Source: Paenibacillus ginsengarvi (lineage in GTDB: Bacteria; Bacillota; Bacilli; Paenibacillales; NBRC-103111). From it: a stretch of DNA of 64,000 nucleotides. Below, in pieces: positions 18,422 through 26,314 of this stretch (its first letter is position 1; each line of letters opens with the position of its first letter). The stretch covers positions 70,363 through 134,362 of the forward strand of contig NZ_RBAH01000018.1 of the NCBI RefSeq assembly GCF_003626695.1, given 5' to 3'. Position numbers and translations under genes: made by a program. The notes beneath the pieces are model-generated. The model had not been told where the DNA came from and ran no database searches. It saw only the letters and a list, made by a program, of their open reading frames with translations.

Positions 18422-19096
18422 TTGGTACAACCACGCAAGCTTATTCTAACCGGCATACTTGGATTAGGTATCGCAGCAGGCATCTATGCAGGACAAGCGG
18501 TCATCATATCGAAAGCGGATGGAGCCGTACAGCCTGGATCGGCAGACGATCCACTTGTCACCAAAAGTTACCTGGATGAACAATTGAAAAAGTTGACCGG
18601 GGGACAGTGGACAGCTCCTTCTACGACGCCAACTCAAACCGGGACCAATACAGGAACGGGAGTATCCGAGCAGCGCGTAAACGAGCTGATTGCTGCGGAA
18701 GTGGCGAAAGCGAAACAAGAGCTGTTGAGTCAGTTGAATACATCTGGCGGAACATCAACTCAACCGGCACAACCTACCCCGACTCTACCCGCCGGAACAG
18801 CCCAACTTGAAGTTATTAAGCTCGAAGCCGGCCAGATTTTATATGGTGGTATCGGCTCGGAAATCATTGTCCGCACCGGTAAAACGATAGCGGTAAGCAA
18901 TGACGATGGAATACCGGATGTAACCGCAGGGAAAGATATAGCAGCAGGTGCAGCCATTGAAAACAATCACTTGCTCGTCATCCCCCATGAAGGACGCGGT
19001 GTGAAGGCCGATCCGAAAAACAAAGACGAAATTTACATTATGATTCGCGGCAGTTATTTATTGTTAAAAGAGGGCGGAGCGAAGACGACTCCATAA
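18422..19096 (+). CDS. Membrane-anchored coiled-coil protein, unknown function
   Basis: I do not recognise the family. The reading frame is open from ATG 18362, but that codon lies in the upstream terminator. TTG 18422 sits 8 bases after a clean AGGAGG and gives a normal N-terminus, MVQPRKLILTGILGLGIAAG, so I take it as the start (224 residues). One hydrophobic helix at about 6-28 anchors the protein. A Pro/Thr/Gly-rich linker follows (about 60-80), then a short charged helix with coiled-coil character (EQRVNELIAAEVAKAKQELL, about 82-105), a second Pro/Thr linker, and a compact C-terminal beta domain (about 125-220) with TAGKDIAAGAAIENNHLL. Neighbours are a secreted repeat protein and a spore gene. 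Envelope localisation is inferred. Confidence 0.7.
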   Translation: MVQPRKLILTGILGLGIAAGIYAGQAVIISKADGAVQPGSADDPLVTKSYLDEQLKKLTGGQWTAPSTTPTQTGTNTGTGVSEQRVNELIAAEVAKAKQELLSQLNTSGGTSTQPAQPTPTLPAGTAQLEVIKLEAGQILYGGIGSEIIVRTGKTIAVSNDDGIPDVTAGKDIAAGAAIENNHLLVIPHEGRGVKADPKNKDEIYIMIRGSYLLLKEGGAKTTP

Positions 19097-19188
19097 TTTT
19101 TACCCATTCTGACAACAATACATACGGTTCATCCCTTTGCATGCAGCCATACTAACGGTACACCAGCATTAAGGGAGGTGAACCGAAA

Positions 19189-19461
19189 ATGGCCAGCAAT
19201 CGTAAAATGGTTCCGGAATGCCGGAAGGCGCTCGATCAAATGAAATACGAGATCGCAGCAGAGCTTGGTCTTCCAGTAGGCGGAGGGTTGTCTCAGTTCG
19301 AAAACGTGGAGTTTGCTACGGAGCTCGGAGGGATCTCCTCGGGTTCGATCAAGGAGGATTACTGGGGACATATCGCCAGCCGGGATGCAGGCGCCGTAGG
19401 GGGCTCGATCACGAGAAGACTTGTCCAGCAGGCAGAGCAAACCTTGTTCGGGATGCAATAA
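19189..19461 (+). CDS. Alpha/beta-type small acid-soluble spore protein
   Basis: Such proteins coat spore DNA and protect it from UV and chemicals, then are cut by the GPR protease at germination. The 90-residue product carries the C-terminal signature SRDAGAVGGSITRRLVQQAEQ (residues 64-84) and the N-terminal DQMKYEIAAELGL. It has two segments resembling the GPR site, EIAAELG at 21-27 and EFATELG at 41-47, separated by a Gly-rich insert, so it is longer than the usual 60-75 residues. Ribosome site GGGAGGTGA is excellent. CATACTA at 19148-19154 resembles a sigma-G -10 element but I see no good -35. Confidence 0.88.
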   Translation: MASNRKMVPECRKALDQMKYEIAAELGLPVGGGLSQFENVEFATELGGISSGSIKEDYWGHIASRDAGAVGGSITRRLVQQAEQTLFGMQ

Positions 19462-19534
19462 TTTTGCCTTTATTCGTTTATTGACAGGATCGGACAAATC
19501 CAGTAACATCAATATTTGAAGGTATCGCATTCGC

Positions 19535-19566
19535 AACCTTTTCCTACCGGAAAAGGTTCATTTTTT
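19535..19566 (+). terminator. Intrinsic terminator after the spore-protein gene
   Basis: AACCTTTTCC (19535-19544), loop TACC, GGAAAAGGTT (19549-19558), CA, then six T. Confidence 0.88.
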
Positions 19567-19651
19567 GCTTGTTGGCTCGACATCATTTGCCTTATTTCGC
19601 GTAAAGGTTTTTCTTACGATAAATACTTGTTGCAGGAGGTTGAATGGATTT

Positions 19652-20857
19652 ATGTCTTTGAAGAACGGTCGCCGCTTGTTTACATCTGAATCCGTTACGG
19701 AAGGGCATCCGGACAAAATTTGCGATCAGATTTCCGACGCGGTGCTGGACGCTTTTTTGCAAAATGACCCTAACGCCCGGGTAGCTTGCGAAGTTTCGGT
19801 TGCTACTGGTCTTGTCCTCGTAATCGGCGAAATTAGCAGCTCTGCGGAGTTTGTCGATATTTCCGCTATTGCGCGCAATACGATTAAGGAAATCGGCTAT
19901 ACGCGTGCAAAATATGGCTTCGATGCTTCCACCTGTGCGGTGCTGACATCGCTCAACGAGCAGTCGGCTGACATCGCTCTTGGCGTGGACAAGGCGCTGG
20001 AAGCCAAAGAAGGAACGATGACGGACGAACAGATCGAAGCGCTTGGCGCCGGAGACCAAGGCCTTATGTTCGGCTTCGCCGTTAACGAAACGCCTGAACT
20101 GATGCCGCTTCCGATCGCGTTGTCGCATCGTCTGGCCCGCCGTTTGTCGGAAGTGCGCAAGAACGGTACACTCCCATACTTGCGTCCGGACGGCAAAACG
20201 CAAGTAACGGTTGAATACGAAGGCGACAAGCCTGTTCGTGTCGACACGATTGTCGTTTCTACGCAGCATGCGGAAGAAATTACACTGGAGCAAATTCAAA
20301 GCGATATCCGTGAGCACGTTATTAAACCGGTTGTTCCGTCCGAATGGCTGGACGATCAAACGAAATATTTCATTAATCCGACAGGCCGTTTTGTAATCGG
20401 CGGTCCTCAAGGCGACGCCGGACTGACCGGACGTAAAATTATTGTCGATACTTACGGCGGATACGCTCGCCATGGCGGCGGCGCATTCTCGGGTAAAGAC
20501 CCGACGAAGGTTGACCGTTCGGCAGCTTATGCAGCACGTTATGTAGCGAAAAATATCGTTGCTGCAGGCTTGGCGGAAAAAGTGGAAATTCAGCTTGCTT
20601 ACGCAATCGGCGTAGCTCGTCCGGTTTCGGTCAACGTAGATACATTCGGCACTGGCAAAGTTAGTGAAGAGAAGCTGGAAGAGCTGATCCGTAATAACTT
20701 CGACCTTCGTCCGGCAGGCATCATCAAGGAGCTGGATCTGCGCAAACCGATCTACCGTCAAACGGCTGCTTACGGTCACTTTGGCCGCACCGATATCGAC
20801 TTGCCTTGGGAAAGAACGGATAAAGTCGAAGTGTTGAAGCAACAAGCTTTCGCATAA
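19652..20857 (+). CDS. metK: S-adenosylmethionine synthetase
   Basis: Makes S-adenosylmethionine from methionine and ATP in the cytosol. The 401-residue protein has the family landmarks: FTSESVTEGHPDKICDQISD at the N-terminus, GAGDQGLMFGFA in the middle, and GGGAFSGKDPTKVDRS near the C-terminus. The reading frame is open upstream to 19565, but AGGAGGT at 19634-19640 and the conserved N-terminus point to ATG 19652. No SAM-I riboswitch core is visible between the spore-protein terminator and this start, so control is not evident from sequence. Confidence 0.96.
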   Translation: MSLKNGRRLFTSESVTEGHPDKICDQISDAVLDAFLQNDPNARVACEVSVATGLVLVIGEISSSAEFVDISAIARNTIKEIGYTRAKYGFDASTCAVLTSLNEQSADIALGVDKALEAKEGTMTDEQIEALGAGDQGLMFGFAVNETPELMPLPIALSHRLARRLSEVRKNGTLPYLRPDGKTQVTVEYEGDKPVRVDTIVVSTQHAEEITLEQIQSDIREHVIKPVVPSEWLDDQTKYFINPTGRFVIGGPQGDAGLTGRKIIVDTYGGYARHGGGAFSGKDPTKVDRSAAYAARYVAKNIVAAGLAEKVEIQLAYAIGVARPVSVNVDTFGTGKVSEEKLEELIRNNFDLRPAGIIKELDLRKPIYRQTAAYGHFGRTDIDLPWERTDKVEVLKQQAFA

Positions 20858-20872
20858 TTCACATGAACAAGG

Positions 20873-20900
20873 AGCCGCTTCCTGCTAAGCGGCTTTTTTT
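20873..20900 (+). terminator. Intrinsic terminator after metK
   Basis: AGCCGCTT (20873-20880), loop CCTGCT, AAGCGGCT (20887-20894), then T7. Confidence 0.9.
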
Positions 20901-21175
20901 GTTGCTCCTGGCCTGTGGCGATCCCCAGAAAGAAGACTACTAGATTCGAAGTATATAAGTACACGCAAAATTCGACACATCCGAGCCCAAATAGGAGTGC
21001 AGTCAAACTTCTGGTAGAAAAGATCGTGTAGGACGACTTGCCTATATCCGCCTATGCGAGGCGGAATGTATAGAATTGTAGAATAGAGACGTAACTTTTT
21101 CGAGGGAATAGGAGTCTATACAGTTGGATCGAAATCACGGATATAGATAGAGAGATTCGGAGAGGAGCATCATAC
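20901..21175. other. Intergenic stretch after metK, with a perfect inverted repeat
   Basis: No gene is supported here. The one clear structure is TCCGCCT-ATGCG-AGGCGGA at 21047-21065, a perfect 7-5-7 inverted repeat flanked by TATA on both sides. Two TAGAAT sequences follow at 21071 and 21079, without convincing -35 elements. It may be an operator for the glycosidase gene. Confidence 0.4.
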
Positions 21176-23824
21176 TTGCATCAAGAGAAACGAAACAAAA
21201 GCAAGCCGGGGAGGAAACTTGCTGCGTTGCTTCTGGCAGCCGCAATGGTTGTCGGGCCATGGGTTCAATCATCGCCGATCTATGCGGCCACAGCGGCCGA
21301 ATCGCCGGTACTGTTGACCGCACAGGAGCCGCTCACGTATGGAGCGATACGCAAAACGTACGACTGGAGCTTCGTCCGGAACAAACAGCCAGTCTCCGTC
21401 AAAGTGAATGTAGTCGAGGTGGATTTGAAAAATCCTTATGTGAAGCTGGATACGGTTGTCGGTACCGGCGGACAATTGACGAAGAAGCAAAACGTACGCA
21501 AGATGGCGAATGAAACAGGAGCCGTAGCTGCCATTAACGGAGATTTTTTCAACACGAAGGCGGAAGGGGTGCCGATGGGGCCGCAAGTGAGCGGCGGCAA
21601 ACTGGTTGCGACTCCGCCGTATTTGACCGGTTGGTATTCCTTTGCCTTGACGAAAGAGAATAAGCCCGTTATCGATATGTTTACCTTCCAGGGCAAAATC
21701 GTCGCCAGGGATGGGGCTTCGTACCCGCTTGGAGGAATTAACAAGACGTACTATTGGTACGAGAATGATGGTGTCCATGAAGAAGGCGGACACAGCATGG
21801 TAGACGGCCTTTATATGTATACGAGCACTTGGGGACAGGCCGACCGTTCCAACGACGGGGTTACTGTGCCAACCGAAATTTTGGTGCAGAACGGCATTAT
21901 CAAGGATATCAGACGTCCAGGCATATTCGAAATGGTGGCGCCCGCAGACGGATATATTTTGCGTGCGTCGGGGAAAGCGGACGAGTTTGTCGCCCAGCAT
22001 TTGAAAGTGGGAGAGCCGATCTTCTCCGACTACAGGATGCTGTCGCAAGATCCGGCGGTGCAGTACGATGCGGCTAGCTTCAAAACAATGATTGGCGGGC
22101 ATACGATTTTGGTCGATGGAGGTCAGCCAGCCCCTTTCTCTCATGAAGTCGGGGGCGTAAGCGGCTACTCGCCGGTTGCCCGGACCGCTATCGGCTACTC
22201 GCAGAATGAGCAGTACGCGTACCTGATTGCGGCGGATACAGGACTTACATTGCCGGAGCTTCAGCAATTTATGGTGCAAATCGGCGTGTACAAGGGGATG
22301 AATCTGGACGGCGGCGGCTCGACGCAGATGGCGGCAAGACCGCTTGGCGAATTCCAGACGTCTCTCGTAAGTGCGGATGTCGGTTACGAGCGTCCGGTTG
22401 TGAACGGTTTGGCCGTATATTCGTTATCGCCGAAAGGGCAAGTCCGGGATGTTCTCATCCAAGGAGCCACTACGCTGTTTATCGGGCAGAAGGCGACTTA
22501 CAGTCTGAAAGCATACGACGATTACTACAACTCGGTAAAGGCTGACGAAATACCGGCAAGCTGGACGTCCTCGCAGCCGATCGGCGCCTTCCAGGGCAAT
22601 GTATTCACGGCTTCGGCCGCGGGTAAAACGAAGCTCACGGTGGCATCGGGCAAAGCGACCAAAAGCATCGATGTCGAAGTGATAGGCGGAAAAGATATCG
22701 CCAGCCTGAAGCTGAGCTCGTCGTCTACATCGCTTATGGCGAACTCGGTATACACGCTGACGGCAAGCGTCCAAGCCAAATCGGGAGCGAAGGCGAATTT
22801 GCCGGTCGAATCAATGAGCCTCGAGTTTATCGGCTTCAAAGGCCGGGTGGAAGGCAACAGGCTGATGGTCGACAGCATCGATAAAGATGTTACGGAAGGG
22901 CGGATCATTGCCAGATACGATGGGTTTTCTACCATGCTGACAATGCCGATCGTGGATTCCAAGGTCGCAGAAACGTTCGACGGCATGACTCCTATTACCT
23001 TTACCTCGACGGCAGGCGTTGTAGGTAGCGTGTATAAAGCGACAGGTCTCGAGGGTACGAAGGTCGGCAATCAAGCATTGGTCCTGCAGTATGACTTTAC
23101 GAAAGGGACAGGAACGACAGTCGCTTATGCGAAGTTTGCGGACGGACTTAAGATTGAGGGCCAGCCGGAATCGTTCAGTGTGAAGGTGAAGGGCGATAGC
23201 AGCCGCAACTGGATTCGGGCAGAGGTTGTCGATAGCGCCGGCAAAACGCAATTGATCGGCTTGAGCGAATTTGCCAACTGGTCCGATTGGAAGACGCTCA
23301 GTGCGGATTTGACCAAATACAACTTCGCTTATCCGATTACGATGACCAGGCTGTATGTGGCCAATCCGGAAAACGGACATGACGAGCGCGAACTGAAAGG
23401 ACAAATCGCGTTTGACGATCTTGCGTTCGAATATAAAAAGTCTACCCCAGCAGTCAAGAACATAGTCAAACTAACGGTTGACCAGAAGTCGCTGACGGTT
23501 AACGGCAAATCGCTTGTTCTGGATCAGGCTCCGGTTATTTACAAAGACAACACGCTCGTTCCGGTCCGGTTTGTTGTCGAAGCGATGGGCGGACAATTGA
23601 CATGGGTCGACGAACAACGTAAAGTGATCATCGTCAAAGATAATCACCTGCTTGAGCTGTGGCTGGATAAAACCGAGCTGATCGCCGACGGAGAAGCCGT
23701 CACCGCGGAAGTGCCGCCGCTGCTCATGACGGAGCGGACGATGGTGCCGCTTCGCATCATCTCCGAGAAGATGGGGTGGAAGGTGACCTGGGATGAGAAG
23801 ACTCGCGGAATTACATTGGAATAA
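21176..23824 (+). CDS. Secreted phosphodiester glycosidase (NAGPA-like) with copper-amine-oxidase-N type wall domain
   Basis: 882-residue exported protein. Start is TTG 21176, 8 bases after GAGAGGAG. The signal peptide is about 39 residues, ending IYA/A. Residues about 60-415 form a phosphodiester glycosidase domain: INGDFFNTKAEGVPMGPQVSGG, GGHTILVDGG and the family signature MNLDGGGSTQMAAR. An Ig-like (Big2-type) stretch and a carbohydrate-binding-like beta domain with FANWSDWKTL follow. The C-terminal 120 residues are a copper amine oxidase N-like tandem (LVPVRFVVEAMGGQLTW, MVPLRIISEKMGWKVTW), common in surface proteins of this group. The family cleaves sugar-1-phosphodiester bonds. Since wall polymers here should be phosphodiester-linked, they are a natural but unproven substrate. 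Confidence 0.85.
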   Translation: MHQEKRNKSKPGRKLAALLLAAAMVVGPWVQSSPIYAATAAESPVLLTAQEPLTYGAIRKTYDWSFVRNKQPVSVKVNVVEVDLKNPYVKLDTVVGTGGQLTKKQNVRKMANETGAVAAINGDFFNTKAEGVPMGPQVSGGKLVATPPYLTGWYSFALTKENKPVIDMFTFQGKIVARDGASYPLGGINKTYYWYENDGVHEEGGHSMVDGLYMYTSTWGQADRSNDGVTVPTEILVQNGIIKDIRRPGIFEMVAPADGYILRASGKADEFVAQHLKVGEPIFSDYRMLSQDPAVQYDAASFKTMIGGHTILVDGGQPAPFSHEVGGVSGYSPVARTAIGYSQNEQYAYLIAADTGLTLPELQQFMVQIGVYKGMNLDGGGSTQMAARPLGEFQTSLVSADVGYERPVVNGLAVYSLSPKGQVRDVLIQGATTLFIGQKATYSLKAYDDYYNSVKADEIPASWTSSQPIGAFQGNVFTASAAGKTKLTVASGKATKSIDVEVIGGKDIASLKLSSSSTSLMANSVYTLTASVQAKSGAKANLPVESMSLEFIGFKGRVEGNRLMVDSIDKDVTEGRIIARYDGFSTMLTMPIVDSKVAETFDGMTPITFTSTAGVVGSVYKATGLEGTKVGNQALVLQYDFTKGTGTTVAYAKFADGLKIEGQPESFSVKVKGDSSRNWIRAEVVDSAGKTQLIGLSEFANWSDWKTLSADLTKYNFAYPITMTRLYVANPENGHDERELKGQIAFDDLAFEYKKSTPAVKNIVKLTVDQKSLTVNGKSLVLDQAPVIYKDNTLVPVRFVVEAMGGQLTWVDEQRKVIIVKDNHLLELWLDKTELIADGEAVTAEVPPLLMTERTMVPLRIISEKMGWKVTWDEKTRGITLE

Positions 23825-23928
23825 ATTAGGTACAATGAACCCAGTCCACTCGCCGTCGAAATATGGTAGTATATGATGTAGTACATGTGATTACTAGCCT
23901 ATCATATAGGTAAAGGGGCACGGGTTGC

Positions 23929-25086
23929 TTGCAATTCGACGCGATCGACAAGGTTATTAAAAATGCGATTGGAGTCATGGAAACTAGCAAATATCAAATG
24001 TTTGAGATTTGCGAAAGTGCCCGCAGCGAGTGGGAGACGTTATCCAAGGAACTGCATCAGGTGAAGGACGAAGTTTCCCGGACGATTGACCAGGTGGACA
24101 AGCTAGAAGTTGAATATAAACGATCCCGACTCCGGCTTACGGAAGTAAGCCGGGATTTCCACCGCTTCAAGGAAGAGGACATACGGGTTGCGTATGAGGC
24201 GGCCACCCAGATGCAGCTTCAGCTCATCATGGCCAGGGAAAAGGAGCATCACCTGAGAGCCAGAAGGGACGAGCTGCAGAAGCGGATTCGCGGCGTCGAG
24301 AAGACGGTGGAACGTGCGGAAGCGCTGATCGGGCAAATGAACGTGGTGCATGAATATTTGTCCGGCGATTTGAATCAGGTGACCCGCATCCTCGAAACGG
24401 CTAAAAACCGCCAGCTCATCGGGCTCAAAATCATTTTAGCGCAGGAAGAGGAGCGCAAACGAATATCGCGGGAAATTCATGACGGTCCGGCGCAGGCGAT
24501 GGCGAATATGGTGCTGCGCTCGGAAATCGCCGAACTGATGATCGACCGGAAAGAATACAGCAATCTGAAGGAAGAGCTTTCCGATCTGAAGGGAGCGGTG
24601 CGTCACGGTCTCGAAGAAGTACGAAAAATTATTTTCAATTTGCGTCCGATGGCTCTCGACGATCTCGGGCTGATGCCAACGCTGCGCAAGTATGTACAAG
24701 ACTTTGAAGACCGCAATAAAATTCATACCCGTTTCGAAGTTGTCGGTGTGGAAGCCCGGCTTCCGTCCGCTATGGAGGTTGCCGTGTTTCGCTTGGTGCA
24801 GGAGTCGCTTGCCAATGTGCTCAAGCATTCGAAGGCGACTCATGCCGGCATCGAAATTACATATCAAATAAGCATGGTCAAAATCGTCGTCAAGGATAAC
24901 GGTGTCGGCTTTGCCTTGGATAAGCTGGAAGCGATGATAGCGAGAGGCAACTCGCATTTCGGCATCATGGGGATGCGAGAGCGGGTCGAGCTGCTGGGGG
25001 GGCGAATGGATATCGAGTCGGAGCCCGGGGCGGGCGCGAAACTCACCATGATCATTCCGATCAGTATGGAACAAAGAGAGGAGTAA
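23929..25086 (+). CDS. degS: Sensor histidine kinase DegS
   Basis: Cytoplasmic sensor kinase that phosphorylates DegU to control secreted enzymes, competence and motility. At 385 residues it has the same length as I recall for B. subtilis DegS. Residues 1-165 are the long coiled-coil DegS sensor region with no membrane segment. The HisKA_3 box EEERKRISREIHDGPAQA places the phosphorylated His at 184, and the ATPase domain ends with DNGVGF and HFGIMGMRERVELLGG. Start is TTG 23929, about 10 bases after AAAGGGG. A small 5-3-5 hairpin (CCTAT-CAT-ATAGG, 23898-23910) lies just before the ribosome site. degU follows after 4 bases. Confidence 0.94.
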   Translation: MQFDAIDKVIKNAIGVMETSKYQMFEICESARSEWETLSKELHQVKDEVSRTIDQVDKLEVEYKRSRLRLTEVSRDFHRFKEEDIRVAYEAATQMQLQLIMAREKEHHLRARRDELQKRIRGVEKTVERAEALIGQMNVVHEYLSGDLNQVTRILETAKNRQLIGLKIILAQEEERKRISREIHDGPAQAMANMVLRSEIAELMIDRKEYSNLKEELSDLKGAVRHGLEEVRKIIFNLRPMALDDLGLMPTLRKYVQDFEDRNKIHTRFEVVGVEARLPSAMEVAVFRLVQESLANVLKHSKATHAGIEITYQISMVKIVVKDNGVGFALDKLEAMIARGNSHFGIMGMRERVELLGGRMDIESEPGAGAKLTMIIPISMEQREE

Positions 25087-25090
25087 ATTT

Positions 25091-25804
25091 ATGGAAACCA
25101 AACGCAATGTCCAAATCGTGATCGCCGACGATCATCAGCTGCTGCGAGAAGGCGTCAAGCGAATACTGAATATGGAAAAAGATTTTGAGGTGGTTGGCGA
25201 GTGCGGGGACGGCATACAAGTCGTCGAGCTCTGTAATTCGCTTCGCCCGGACGTCGTGCTGATGGACATTAATATGCCGGTCGAGAACGGGGTTGTGGCG
25301 ACGGAGAGGCTGAAGGAGTTTTTCCCGGAGATCAAAGTCATTATATTATCCATTCACGATGACGAAACGTATGTGTTCGAGACGCTACGCAAAGGGGCAT
25401 CCGGTTATCTGCTCAAAGATATGGAGGCCGAATCGCTGATCAACGCCATTCGTTCCGTAGTGGCGGGGCATGCTTACATTCATCCGAAGGTGACCGGCAA
25501 GCTGATCAACCAACTGCGGCGAATGACGTATCTCGATCCGAATGGCATCGGCGGAGGAGACCAGACCCCTAAGGAAGCCGGAGTAAAATATATACATCAG
25601 CCGAACAGCCCGCTTACACGCCGGGAAGCCGAAGTGCTGCGTTTGCTCGCAGAAGGGAAAAGCAACAAGTCGATCGGCGAAATTTTGTTCATTAGCGAGA
25701 AGACGGTCAAAAACCACGTCAGCAGCATCCTCCAAAAAATGGAGGTCGAGGATCGCACGCAGGCGGTCATCATTGCGATCAAGAACGGCTGGGTAACGCT
25801 CTAG
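25091..25804 (+). CDS. degU: Response regulator DegU
   Basis: Partner of DegS and a NarL/LuxR-type DNA-binding regulator. The 237-residue protein has a receiver domain with acidic pair Asp13-Asp14, phospho-acceptor Asp59 (VVLMDINMP) and Lys in the LLKDMEAESL region. A linker with a short Gly/Pro-rich insertion near 150-170 leads to the helix-turn-helix domain: LTRREAEVLRLLAEGKSNK and ISEKTVKNHVSSILQKM. Four bases separate it from degS, so the two are cotranscribed. Identity follows from the pairing and from the comF genes downstream, the same order as in B. subtilis. Confidence 0.94.
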   Translation: METKRNVQIVIADDHQLLREGVKRILNMEKDFEVVGECGDGIQVVELCNSLRPDVVLMDINMPVENGVVATERLKEFFPEIKVIILSIHDDETYVFETLRKGASGYLLKDMEAESLINAIRSVVAGHAYIHPKVTGKLINQLRRMTYLDPNGIGGGDQTPKEAGVKYIHQPNSPLTRREAEVLRLLAEGKSNKSIGEILFISEKTVKNHVSSILQKMEVEDRTQAVIIAIKNGWVTL

Positions 25805-25832
25805 CCAGAGCAAACGCGCAGGAACGATGGAC

Positions 25833-25877
25833 ATCATAGCGGCATATACTAGCGGTAAGGGAGGGTGCCGCTATGAT
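25833..25877 (+). promoter_or_regulatory. Hairpin that buries a start codon
   Basis: ATCATAGCGGCA (25833-25844) is perfectly complementary to TGCCGCTATGAT (25866-25877). The 12-base stem contains the ATG at 25873, and the 21-base loop contains the ribosome site AAGGGAGGG. Such a fold should limit translation unless opened. Confidence 0.7.
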
Positions 25878-26277
25878 CATCGGGTTACTGTCGATTATCG
25901 GAACGTATGGGCTCGCGATCGCCCTGGTCCACCTTGTCTGGTACCGGTGGCGCCGGAGCCGTCCGAATCCGATTCATTACGTGCTTATTACGAGAAATAA
26001 CGCTTTGCATATCGAATGGTATTTGCGGACGCTATTGTTTGTTTCGCAGTTCAAAGCAAGAGAGGTTCACATTGTCGTTATCGATGAACAATCCGAGGAC
26101 GAGACCGTGGCGATAGTGGAGCGTATGGCCGCTACCAGAACGAATCAGTTCGATATACTCGAATGGAGCGGACCGTCTCAGCTGGATGAGGTTATGCTGC
26201 GCTACGCCAATGAGGAAGTTGTCCTTGTGCGGCTCAGCAATGCGGAGGAGCTGCAAAACTTGCCGCTATTTCAATAG
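25873..26277 (+). CDS. Small membrane-anchored protein resembling half a GT2 glycosyltransferase fold
   Basis: 134 residues, function not recognised. An N-terminal hydrophobic helix (about 2-22, LLSIIGTYGLAIALVHLVW) precedes a soluble part that resembles the first Rossmann half of family-2 glycosyltransferases: HYVLITRNNALHIEWYLRTL, then VHIVVIDEQSEDETVAIVERM, where GT2 enzymes have V-D-D-x-S-x-D-x-T. No DXD metal motif or acceptor half is present, so it is unlikely to be an active transferase. It lies between degU and comFA behind AAGGGAGGG, and its start codon is inside a perfect hairpin. It may be a degenerate enzyme reused as a binding protein; that is speculation. Confidence 0.65.
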   Translation: MIIGLLSIIGTYGLAIALVHLVWYRWRRSRPNPIHYVLITRNNALHIEWYLRTLLFVSQFKAREVHIVVIDEQSEDETVAIVERMAATRTNQFDILEWSGPSQLDEVMLRYANEEVVLVRLSNAEELQNLPLFQ

Positions 26278-26314
26278 TTAACCGCTTACAAGTGCGGTTT
26301 ATGGGGGGAATCTG

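Noticed and set aside
19462..19651. SAM riboswitch before metK
   Set aside because: The region contains only the spore-gene terminator; the conserved SAM-I core sequences are absent.
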